Assembly (NCBI GenBank): GCA_036971715.1
Contig: JAVHJL010000003.1
Coordinates: 3,782,001-3,846,000, forward strand
Direction of reading: 5' to 3'
DNA length: 64,000 bases
Origin: Arthrobotrys musiformis
Lineage: Eukaryota > Ascomycota > Orbiliomycetes > Orbiliales > Orbiliaceae
Positions 11,764 through 22,549 of the stretch are shown here, in pieces; position 1 is the first letter of the stretch, and each line of letters opens with the position of its first letter. The translations under genes were made by a program, and so were the position numbers. The notes under the pieces are model-generated. The model was given only the letters and a program-made list of their open reading frames with translations. It was not told where the DNA came from and did no database searches.

Positions 11764-13501
11764 ACGATTCGCTGTATACCCGAGGCTCCGACATTCACCT
11801 TACCTATACCATTAATCTCAAAACGGACACCCTCGACGGCATCTTCTCTCGTTTTTACATCTTTTGTTTTTGTCCCGACGTAATTCTTATTTTTCTTCTT
11901 TTTTATCAAATGTTATATTCAAATCAAACTACCACGAGCCTCCTGGTGTACTTCTGCCTGATGTTCTGAACGCGAGCTGCGCAGTTCTGTCGGGGTTTGC
12001 ACGCCGCCAACCTCTCTGCCCTATACCCTTTTCTTTCTATTCTTTTTTCTTTTCATTCCTGGACAATTTTTTTAGTGGAGGAAGTGGGAATGGGAAGATG
12101 GGTATTTGGGCTAGTTTGGACGGATGCGGGGTCTTTGTTTCTCTTTCCCTCACCTTTCGACTTTGAGAGGGGGAGAAAGGTGGGATTAGGGTTGCATTGA
12201 GTGGTTTTTTCTTTCTGTGTTTTTTTTATGTTATAGAATTACGGGAAATGTGTTTTTTATAAAAAGAATTATAGACTTTTTTTTATCATCATTATTTTTT
12301 TTTTTCAGATTGGGATTGGGATTTTATCATTTCGGGATTTTGGTCACGGGTGGTTTTGTTTCTCTTTCCTGTTTTTCTTGGATTGGTGAAATTTGTGATG
12401 TTGATGTAAAATTTAAAAGTGTACTTTGATTTAAGAAAATGGTATAGGATTGATTATAAGAACCTGGACTGGTATCGTAAATGTAGTTTTGCTGAGTATA
12501 TATATAACTCGGCACATAACGACCGTAATGTCTTATGTTTGGTGTATACCAACAGACAAACAAACTATGGGTATGGTAAACTAGATCTGTAATGGAACTT
12601 ACGCCGCCCAGGGGGATGGGTTTGTATAACTTGGGATTTGGGATACAGGCGGGGTATGGATTGAAAGTGGGTAGTGGTGTGAGAAATATGGATGGGTGGA
12701 TGGATAAACTGGGTTATGTGATGAATGACCTGGGTGGTGGAACTTGCTAGTGAATTAGTCGGGAGGGGGAGTATGATCTAGTATATACCTAGGTATGTTA
12801 AGGCTGTTTTTAAAGGGCTGTGGGGATGGAGGGGTGGATGTGGTGGGGATTTGAGGGTTGAGAGTAGTTAGAGGGTATACGGCTCCCAGGTTTGGGTACG
12901 AGGCAGGTATACGGTGAATTTAGTGAAGATTGTTAATATCAAATCGAGATAGAACGGTAGAAAGATATCTCGTAAACTGGTAGGAAGCTAGAAGGTAGGG
13001 AAGGTCGGATTGTATATATAAAATCCCAAATCACTAAAATTTCGAAGGCTGAACCTCCTTGCCCTTTGCCTTGTAAACCAGAGCTAGCCGGGGTCCCCTA
13101 GGTCGGTATATATATCGAAAAAAAACTGAAAAAAATAAATACAAAAAATAAAAATAAAAATAAAATAGCAGTGATAACCACAGGAGTCGAGATAAACAGG
13201 AGTCGAAACCGCGCGAATCGCTGAATCTCAGAAAACCGCACGGCCTCCATCCACCTCACATATCCTCAGGAATTCCGGAGATGTGGGGGGTGGCGAACGA
13301 CTGCTACGGCCACCACTGCTTATTTCATTTCCACGTTGTTGGAATATATATACCCCACTCTGAATTCCGTGGGCGCTGATGGGGCTGGAAGGGGTTACGG
13401 AATTTGGGTGATGGCTTTGGATGGTTTTGAGGTTTATTTTGGTCATGTGATGCTCGGTGTTCTCATATTGATCTTGTGTAGGCGGATATGGTCTAAGCTT
13501 A

Positions 13502-13559
13502 TCTCGTAAACCAGAGCTGGCCGAAGCCCTAACCCTTCCGCCAGCTCTGGTTTACGAGA
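13502..13559. repeat. Perfect 20-bp inverted repeat with 18-nt loop
   Basis: The left arm tctcgtaaaccagagctggc (13502-13521) is exactly reverse-complementary to 13540-13559. A partial copy (gtaaaccagagct) lies at about 13072-13084, and the outer part GGTTTACGAGA recurs near 6042 and 53065. This could be the relic of a small inverted-repeat transposable element or a hairpin-forming regulatory site. Confidence 0.75.
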
Positions 13560-14938
13560 CAACTCTAACCTTTCGCTTGCTTTGTATTCTACATTCTTGG
13601 GACATAACCCCTTCATCACCTATTATATTAGTAGTGGTGACAGTGGTGATACGGCCTCAAGGGCCAAGACTACCTCAAGAATAGGTATTCATATTATCAG
13701 GTTTTATTAATCTTGTTCCCAGACGCTCGGCAGGCTACAATTAGTCTTGTATTAAAACGCTTCGGTACTGCGGCTACAATATGTTATATAAGATCACGCT
13801 TGGTGGTGTATACTAAATATGCCAGTAAATTAAGCTTTCAGCCAGTGCTGATTATGGTGCAGGCCCTGCCCATTATATCCGATTAAGCACTATTTGATAC
13901 CGCTACCTATATATACATACGTACCGGAAACCCGGAAGCGTGTTATGAATGAACCGCCGTTCCCAAGAAACTGTTGAAAAAAGCGGGGAACATTGTAATC
14001 GTCGTATAAGTTCTTCCCTAATTGCCTCTTGGAGAAGCATTCGATTCTACATACATGTATGTACATACAAGGGAGGTCAAGAAGCAGTCCTGGGGGCGAT
14101 AGCAGCACTGCAATCGGGCAAAGAGCCGTCGTGGGATACTCCGAGGCCAGAGTTCTTTACAAATCTCGACATAAATTACGAAATGTCTTATATATGTCCT
14201 TATTACAAGTACTTGGTCCCCTTTATATAGCGTCTGGTCTCGGTTTGAATGTGTTAGATTTCTACTTTTGTGCTTAGTGGCAGCTTGGAAAGCTAACCTT
14301 AGAGATTAAATCTGGATAAAAGACCCATTCGTACGGGCTTTTCCAATATGTACTCTTTTGACACATTGGGCTACCATAATATCTGCTGTAATATCTCTAC
14401 CCTCGGAGTCACTTACCTGCATGAAGTAATATGTCTAGAGGCAACGAAACCTTCTTTGTTCTAGCTTGGAACCATGTTGCAATTTGCGATGTTCTGTGTT
14501 GACCCCACCACCGTAAGACTAAGCTTGATATCAATTGACGGGGTCGAAGAATAACGGCGACGGCGGTAAAATGGAAATTATTCAGTAACTTATGAAGAAG
14601 CTTCGAAAATGAAGATACATTGAGGCAGATACTGTGCTTAAAGGGATCAAAGCTCAGGTCCAAAGCTGCTGAGGGTAGTCAAGTCTACGCTTGCGGTATA
14701 TCGATATATCGATATCGATGCGCTGTACAAGCCCAACACAAAATGTGGCATTATTTTGTAACTTCATAGTGCGAACGCAGCAGAATCAACGCAAACCACT
14801 TCTAATCAACCATCGACCCCGGCACTTGTCCTCATTTATATTTACACTCATCACTTTTTCACACTCTCACAACATCTTACGACTCCATAAGCACGGAATT
14901 GCATTGTACCCTTGGCCTCGAATCCAGCGTGCCCTCCC

Positions 14939-14965
14939 CTGCCTCAGGAGCGCCTGGTCTCGAGG
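14939..14965 (+). repeat. 27-bp dispersed repeat, copy 1
   Basis: The core gcctcaggagcgcctggtct followed by cgagg is identical to copy 2 at 20738-20764. Shorter variants (gcgcctggattcgagg, gcgcctgggttcgagg) occur at about 46458 and 52307. The TTCGAGG part loosely resembles a tRNA B-box, so a tRNA-derived short element is possible. Confidence 0.6.
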
Positions 14966-15306
14966 TTATGTATCCTCGAGAAGTCAGTGTGGCGTTTGCA
15001 TGCATTTACAAAATGGAACCCGACTGGTGCTTGGCAAGGCTGCCGATGTTCGATATACCTTTGCAGAAGGCTAGGTTATCGTGGACTCGAGACTAAGGTC
15101 ATTGCTTTTTTCGTTCCAGCCTCGGTGCGTGCCACGTCGATAAGACTTCACCCCACTTTTTGGTAGCCTCAAATCCAGACTGTTTGGCTTACAACAGGAA
15201 ACCACCGAACTTCCAGGACAAAAAAGTAGCAATATATTCCTTCTTAACAATACGATAGGATGTTGCGTTGACGGAGGCTCCCAAGAAAAAACGAATTCTG
15301 AACGAC

Positions 15307-18300
15307 ATGGACCCATTCTCAACCGCGGTTAGTATCATTGCAGCCATCCAAGCTGTCGGTGGCTGCTATAAACTCTATTCGGACGTCAAAGGTGCCAAGG
15401 ACGACATCGAAGCGCTAAAAAAGGAAACTGCGAGCCTTAAGAAACTTATTGAACGGTGAAGGAAGAATTCGCCGACGACCTAGGTGCTGGTCTCGGGATC
15501 TCCACAGCCGATGAGTTAAAAACCGCGCTCGAGGGCTGTGAGTCTGAACTACAGAGACTCAAAGAGAAAATAGACCCCGAAACACGACATAGGGCTCTAG
15601 GAGTCTGGAAAAGATCTCTCAAGTGGCCCTTTAAAGGCCCCGATGCCCTAAAGGTTGTTCAAGCTCTCGCAAGATGGAAGCAAGATGTTGGTTTGGCTTT
15701 GGAAATAGATCAAGCGTGAGTATTTAAGCCGAATATCAGAATGCTATCCTAGAAGCTAAAGTATCCTAGACAAAAATTACGAAGCCTCCACCAAAAAATA
15801 GACCTTTAAGGTCTGCCTTCTGCCAAAGGGGCGGCCTATGGGAGCTTTGACGATCAGCATCAGCCGGAGTGTCTGCCTGATACTAGAGTTATCTTGCTAA
15901 AAGATATTCTGGAGTGGGTGGATGACCCGCAGGGGAAATGTATTTTCTGGTTGAACGGCGTCGCAGGAACAGGCAAATCAACAATTTCGCGAACTATAGC
16001 TAAGAAACTCAGGGAGAAAAATCAACTTGCGGGCAGTTTCTTTTTCAGAAGAGGCGAGGGGGATCGAGGAAATGCTTCAAAGTTTTTTACGACACTCGCA
16101 TCCCAGCTTGCCCATCAATTCCGAGACCTCATACCGCTTATTCAAGTTGCAATCAGTGAAAATTACGGGATTGAGAATATGGGTCATCGAGAACAGTTCA
16201 ACAAATTAATCTTTCAACCCCTCTCGAAGCTTAACCGTCTGACGTCACGCCCAAACCAGCCTCAGGCCCAAGCCGTTCTAGTAATCGACGCACTAGATGA
16301 ATGCGACAGTGAAGATGATCAGAAACTTATCATCTCTCTCTTAGCACGCTTAAGGGAGGTCAATTCTGCGATTGAGATACGCGTTCTATTGACGAGTCGG
16401 CCCGAAGTTCCAGAACGTCTTGGTTTCAACGCACTACCAGGAGATACCCACCAAGACATCGTCCTACAAGAGATTCCTGGAGTTGAAGAGGATATCACTC
16501 TGTTTTTGGAGTCTGAATTTGCAGAAATATGCAAATCTCATTTACTACCAGCCCAGTGGCCTGGAAGGGAGCGCATTTGCAAAATCGCAAAAATGGCGGT
16601 ACCTTTATTTATTTTCGCAGCAACTGTTTGTCGCTTTGTGGACGATAGCGACCCTGAAGAGCAAATTGAGATTATAATGGGTTATCAATCAGACTCAGCA
16701 GTATTTGCTTTACGAGACGAATCGGGCTGGCACGCGCGTCAGTCAGCGAAGACGTACTTGCCAATATTGCATCAATTGACCAAAAGCCCCTCACCGCGCG
16801 AAGCTCTGACGGCGGACTTCAGACTAATAGTCGGAACAATCATAAACCTCGCAAGTCCGCTTCCTATCTCCTCTCTCTCGAAGATTCTGGCGATGTCGGA
16901 AAACAAAATAAACGCCAAACTAAAACGATTACATTCCGTACTCGACATACCGACACAAAGCAATCCGCGTGCTCCTATTAGGATGTTTCACCTTTCCTTT
17001 CGAGATTTCTTGTCTGGTCAGTTCCTTCGCGACAATTCTGACTTTCGTGACTTCTGGATCGACGAGAAAGAGGCCCACGGAGTCATTTACAAGAAATGCA
17101 TCGAACTCATGTCGAACCCTAAAGGCCTAAAACGAAATATATGCAACATTAAATCACCGGGAACGCTACGATCCGATATAGAAAAAGAGGTAATCGAGAA
17201 TTGCCTACCACCGGAGCTTCGATACGCTTGCTGCTATTGGGTTCATCATTTGCAACAAAGCCAAGATAAGATCAACGATAGCAGTCAAGTCTGCACATTT
17301 CTCCGAAAGCATATTCTTCACTGGCTTGAAGCAGTTAGTTTATCCGGCGAAATGAACAAAATAATTTTAACTATTGATTCCTTAAGCTCGGCAGTAGATG
17401 TAAGTTTACACCGATCCGACTATTATCGACAATGCATATTAACTTTATCAGAATCAGACTGGCGGAGATTTATTAGCATTGGTTCAAGATATAAAGCGAT
17501 TTGTGCGTAAGAACCAGAGTATAATTGATATCACCCCAATGCAGGTGTATTGGTCTGCTCTTATTTTCGCGCCTCGTAAAAGTATTTTAAGAAATATTTT
17601 TAATTTAGACGAGCTACTTCCAGGGTTAACCCAGTTACCGAAAGTTCCAGATCAGTGGGATGCCGTTTTACAAACGCTGGAAGGGCATACAGATTTTGTT
17701 AGGAGTGTAGCATTCTCGACAGATGGGAAGATACTGGCGTCGGCGTCAGACGACCGCACAATTCGCCTTTGGGATGCGACTACCGGGGTTTTACTACAGA
17801 GGCTGGAGGGGCATATAGCCTATGTTGTAAGTATCGCATTTGATGGTAAAATCTTGGCGTCAGCTTCGGAGGATGGCACGATCAAGCTCTGGGATCCGAA
17901 TACTGGTGTTTTAACAAGGACGCTCAGAGGGCATATCGACCGGGTTCGAGGTATCGCATTCAGTGGCGAAAGGTTGGCGTCAGCTTCGGATGATGGAACG
18001 ATCAAGCTCTGGGATCCGAATACTGGTGCTTTGTTAAGGACGCTTGAAGGGGATATGTATGGTCTCCCGGTGGATATGTGTCTTAGTGTCGCATTATCTA
18101 CCGATGGCAAAATGTTAGCGTCGGGGTTGAGTAATCACACGGTCAAGATTTGGGACCCGGATACTGGTGTTTTACTACGTACACTCAAAGGGCATACGGA
18201 CTGGGTCAGAATTGTCTCATTGAATGGTAAAACACTAGCGTCGGCATCGGACGACGGCACGGTCAAGATTTGGGATGTTGCGACCGGCGATCTAGTACGG

Positions 18301-19278
18301 ACGCTAGAGGGCCATACACACCGGGTTATGGACGTTGGATTTTCTGTTGATGGGAAAATTCTGGCGTCTGCGTCAAAAGACGGGGAAATTAGGATTTGGG
18401 ACGTGGTTACTGGAGCTTCGCTGCGGACTCTGGAGGGGCACACAGGTCCTGTCTCCAGCATAGTATTCTCTGGCGACAGTAAAACACTGGTATCCGCCTC
18501 AGACGACCGTACGGTTAAAATTTGGGATCTAGGTACTGGAAGTTCAATGCAGGAGACGAACCCAAACGAGAGTAGACTGGATTTTAGCCACGTTGCGTTC
18601 TCTGTTGACGGTAGGAAGCTGGTATCAGTGTGGGATCGTCGCAAAGTTGGGATCTGGAACCCTGATACCGCAGTGTTGCAAATTTCGTGGTGGGCCGTGG
18701 CAACGGGAGAGTCAGTCTTCAGTCGAATTCGTAAAGTCGCATTTTCTATTGATGGTAAAACCGTGATGACGGTGTCAATTAGTGGTGAAATTAAGATTTG
18801 GGACGCAGATACCGGAGAATTGCTACAGGCGCAAAACGAAAGGTTTTTGATGGGGAATAACAATGTCAAGTTCGTCGTCGACCGCGAAATACTGCCTGGA
18901 AGTTATACAGTTAAGGTCTTGGACAAAGACACCGAAACGGAACTTCAAAATTTCACCACAGAACACCTGCCTCGCGCCTTTTATTTCGCGCACGGAGACC
19001 GACATAATATTTTCGGGGGAGAAAATTTTGACCTACAAGCGGAACAGTTTCCCTCGGCCTCCGGCACGATGAACCCACACGAAGGCCAGCAGGAACCCGT
19101 GGTTGTTCAAGGTGAATGGCTGGCGCGAGGCGAGGACAGGTTCCTTTGGCTTCCATGGGACCACAGACCAAACTACGAAAGCTGGGACGTGTGTGGCAAC
19201 ACTTTTGCCCTAGGCGACCCGAACGGCGATGTCTGGTTCCCTGCCTTCAAGGATTCTTGTAATTATACATCGCCTTAG
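15307..19278 (+). CDS. NACHT-WD40 (NWD) NLR-like receptor with lesions in its N-terminal module
   Basis: The N-terminus MDPFSTAVSIIAAIQAVGG and the downstream WPFKGPDALKVVQAL match the fungal N-terminal module of NWD proteins. A NACHT domain follows: Walker A GVAGTGKSTISR, FFFRRGEGDRGN and Walker B VLVIDALDECD, ending in a helical block. A canonical 52-nt intron (17400-17451, GTAAGT, TATTAAC, CAG) joins the NACHT exon to the WD40 exon, which carries seven clear WD40 repeats, about three degenerate ones and an LWLPWDHRP-type end. NWD proteins are signalling NTPases in fungal self/non-self recognition and cell death. Two defects are visible: the frame shifts at 15456-15459, where one G seems lost (CGGG to CGG), and TAA at 15807-15809 interrupts the frame after the probable 15716-15769 intron. 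Either the gene is decaying or the sequence has errors; an alternative acceptor at 15844 would skip the stop. Confidence 0.8.
17665..18840 (+). repeat. WD40 repeat array inside the NWD gene
   Basis: About ten units of 114-140 bp lie in tandem, each ending in a [LI]WD codon block. Units at 17857-17912 and 17977-18032 are nearly identical at DNA level and exactly 120 bp apart, showing recent repeat exchange. Some units have lost two or three residues in the strand before GKILASAS. Confidence 0.8.
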
Positions 19279-21139
19279 GTTGGTGGCTACCCTCCTATAC
19301 CCAGAAAGCCCTATACCAGAGCTAAAATGTAAAGGATCGGGTTTATAGATCCCAGGTGTTGGTTCTATATTGACGAAGAATCTTTCTATTTTTCGTTCGC
19401 CTCTGGCTTGCAGTGGCACGAAAAAATTCCCCGAGTCTTTCTATGCGGCCGCCATATTAGACGCCTATTTTTCACACCATGACATTTAAAGATTTCATCC
19501 TTTATGTATATATATATAATTTACTAGGTCGACTAGGTTCTCCAAACTTTCGGCTAGCATGCCAGAAGAACTGGAGTATAACAGTAATCAGCTCTTCGAT
19601 AGCCTCGATAATTATAATTCAACTTGAGAGGCCAGTAGACTCTTTATATTTTGACTGCTGATCGCATTTTTCGTAGAGTTGATAGTTTAGTATTATAGTA
19701 ACGGTGTTTGCCGAGGCTTCCAATATCTAATCACAATTTGCATATCCTTCGTCCCAAAACTACTAAATCCGTTAACGTTAGCGCCTAGCCCTCTCAAACG
19801 AATACGTATAAAGTGACTATATTTTTAGATTGTTTATACAATGCCTTAGGATACTAACCCCGACTAACACGCTTATTGACCCCCCAGTGCACGCAACGCC
19901 CGCAGTCTCCTCCGCATTTTGAAATTGCTTCGTTGATACTAGGGCTATGGAAGAGGCCGGAAAGCACGGATTCGCGCTTGGTCAGGTGGGGTTGATGAAG
20001 GCGGGGGTCGTGGATTGAGGCTACGGCTAATGCTCTAATCGATTTTGCCGTTGTTAATATCCTTTTTCTTTCTTTTCTTTGTTTAATTTTAAATCTCATT
20101 CTAATTGGGTATCTTGCAATGCGTACAATACATATACAAGAGCTTGAGAAGTGGTACTCTCGAGGAGAAGCTCTACTCTCGATCGACTTTCGACAACCTG
20201 TGTTGCCGAGACGTTCGAAGCATCCAAAAGACGCCAAAATGCAACAAAACGCCCAGGCAGCGGGAGATATATCGGACCTAACAGCTAACAGGTAAACACC
20301 ATAATCCTAACCCCGCATCATGAACTAAATCCCATCGCTGCATTTTCTCCGCACCGGTTCCGCATTGCAGGCTGTGTCCATCTGTGCACCTATACGTACA
20401 TTCTTCTCAGCCAGCCTGAAGGTCCGTTGCTATCGTACTACTAAACTACTGCTCCACAATTTTAGAGCAGCCGAAACTGCAACTGCTTGCCTTCAGGTGA
20501 GTAGCCAATAAAGTTGGGATATGGTACGCGTGGCTTGCAGTTTCCGAAGTCGTGATATAGGTATGTACAGGCGCGGGCATACGCATAAGCGTGGGGGTTA
20601 GGGGTAGCTAGGTATAATATGGAATTTAAGCTATAACTAGCATAGAGCTTAGCAAAATTTCGATTAGATATACAATCAGAAATTTGAGATCGCTGATATC
20701 AATATTCATTGTTTGGTCGATTTTGCATATGAGATCTCTGCCTCAGGAGCGCCTGGTCTCGAGGCTAATATGAGATATATTTTGCAATTTTGGGGATGGA
20801 AATGTATTGCAAAGAAAACGCTATGACGCAAGATGCTCGCACGAGGGTACTATGTACTCATAAAAAGCCCTTAAATACTACAATGGTACTTCGAGCCAAA
20901 GGCATAAACGACCGAATGTCCAAAGAAAGAAAAAAAGAAATAGCAAAAGAGGTATCCGTCAAAAACTCCTGTCCGAGAGGTATATACAGAGGTATCCTAA
21001 ACAAAAATAAATAAATAATAAACAATAGAAATGAAAGGAAAAAAGATCGAAAGTCGGGCTATACAAGCCCATATGCCATATGCAAAGTTTTGTAAAGCAG
21101 CATCGTAAAGATATCATTCATCCACATGTCCACATTATA
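19279..21139. other. Intergenic region, no supported gene
   Basis: This is the 3' flank of the NWD gene followed by AT-rich DNA. A minus-strand frame at 19854-20237 and a short plus-strand frame at 20790-21014 have no recognisable domain. One copy of the 27-bp dispersed repeat lies at 20738-20764. Confidence 0.45.
20738..20764 (+). repeat. 27-bp dispersed repeat, copy 2
   Basis: It is identical over 27 bp to 14939-14965. It is followed by GCTAATA, which also follows the variant at about 52912 (GGATTCGAGGCTAATA). Confidence 0.6.
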
Positions 21140-22549
21140 TCAAACCGTAATTTCCTTCTGGAAATGCATCTCCCGTTTCAATTGGTTGATCTCCTTCAGT
21201 TCCATCCTAAGCGCCTGTTCGAGATCAATATCCGCACTCCCGGTTCCAGCGGGGTAATCCACATGTTCCAGCTCCATAATACTATCCATAGGCGCATTCT
21301 TCAAAATCGGGGTTTTGCTGTGCTTCGAAAACCTGATAGATGCGGGGGATAAACTACCACTAGCGTCGAGACTTCCGACGTTTTGCGTGTTTTTGTTGGA
21401 GTTCCGTCGGAACCAGCGGCCGACGAGGGTGCGGAAGTTGGGCACGCAGGCGATGGCTATTGCTACCGTCCATTCGAGGTGTTGGAGGACCCAGACGGAT
21501 CCGCCCCATGTCCAGTCTGGGGCGGCTTTGATGAAGACTCTTTCTTCATACACGAGGTAGACGCGGATGGCACCGATGACGGTGACGCTGTTCAAGTTAG
21601 CTATATAATTCGAAGAATTGTTTATGGTAGATGAACTTACAGTAGTCCCAAAGAGAAAAGAAACACCACCATCAGCCTATCCTTCAAACTCGCCATTCGC
21701 ATTTTATAGGCGATATAAACTGGGATCGGGAAAACGAAGAGATCGGTCGACATGTTAAATATAGCCTGGTAGATATTAATCCTTCCCAGCATTTTTCTCG
21801 GGATACACTCTAGTCCGCCGAAGGTTCTGTCTGCGGCGGTATCATCTGGTTTTTGGGGGCACTGGAATAGCAGTAGCATCTGGACGATTATGCAGTTGAC
21901 TACAGAAAGGACGATGAAGACCCAGATTGCTTTTCGGAGGTTGTCGAAGACGCTACCGATCTTGAGAAGAAGTAGGAGGATAGAAATTTTGACGAGGGGC
22001 ATGATGAGTCCAGAGAGGAAGCTGAAGACTAAAGTAAGCTATATATGGGTTAGTAAAAAGGCTATACCACTCAGAGGGGGGGTGGGTTTGGTGACATACA
22101 TGGTGGTATTCTTCATAGTCTATTTGGACGAGAGCGAGTGGCTCCACCTCCCATAGATGTATACCATAATGTAACATTTTTATTACTAGAACAGCTGTTA
22201 GCTCTTACCATTCGTAACTCAAAATTCGGAAAGTAACTTACTCCTCCACGACGGGTATATTATAACAATTAACAGTAACTAGACGTATAACGTCAGCGAA
22301 CTACCCCACCCACCAAGTCAAGCGACATAGGAACATACACAAGCAAAGCCAATCAAATAGTCGTCTATAGAGATATTGTCAGCCTCAATTCAGAAACAAA
22401 TAGAGTTAGTTTAAAGACTCACCCCATCCTAAACCCGCTTTTCTCCGATCGAAGAATCTCATAACAGTAAAGACGAAGGCGATCAAAGGCCCTCCCAGGA
22501 CTGCAGCCAGGCACAAGTCCTGCCTCACAGACCCCGTCGCCCACGGCAT
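21140..22549 (-). CDS. SAT4/rhodopsin-like seven-helix integral membrane protein
   Basis: Five exons (22549-22423, 22364-22341, 22194-22100, 22038-21641, 21587-21140) add up to 363 residues in frame. Family landmarks appear in order: AAVLGGPLIAFVFTVMRFFDRR in helix 1, GWDDYLIGFA at helix 2, YGIHLWEV after helix 3, EYHH, then LSGLIMPLVKISILLLLLKI, a C-containing loop (QCPQKPDD), AIFNMSTDLFVFPIPVYIAYKMRM, and WTWGGSVWVLQHLEWTVAIAIACVPNFRTL as the last helix with the conserved PNFR end. The C-terminal tail is cytosolic and polar. This fungal family (PF20684-type) includes Pth11-like relatives; ligand and pathway are unknown. The second exon would be only 24 nt, and its donor (GTGTAT) is the least certain boundary. 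Confidence 0.8.

Larger units (their letters stand above)
11764..15306. other. Long intergenic region with dispersed repeats
   Basis: The first 600 bp is probably the 3' UTR of eEF3 (T-rich). Beyond that no gene is supported; short frames at 13949-14230 and 14691-15074 lack recognisable domains. The region holds a perfect 20-bp inverted repeat (13502-13559), a related half-site near 13073 and one copy of a 27-bp dispersed repeat (14939-14965). Confidence 0.5.

Noticed and set aside
13949..14230. 93-codon frame with GGQEAVLGAIAALQSGKE
   Set aside because: The segment looks protein-like but is short, with no partner exons or family match.
17400..17451. Apparent frameshift between the NACHT and WD40 frames
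   Set aside because: Explained by a canonical intron with GTAAGT, TATTAAC and CAG that restores the frame.
17665..18840. Regular direct repeats suggesting a CRISPR-like array
   Set aside because: They are in-frame WD40 codons of a eukaryotic gene.
18135..18869. 244-codon minus-strand frame
   Set aside because: Antisense shadow of the WD40 repeats; its own periodicity mirrors that of the repeats.
19854..20237. 127-codon minus-strand frame ending with a KCGGDCGRC motif
   Set aside because: No recognisable domain, mixed composition and no splice or promoter support; possibly a relic but not supportable as a gene.
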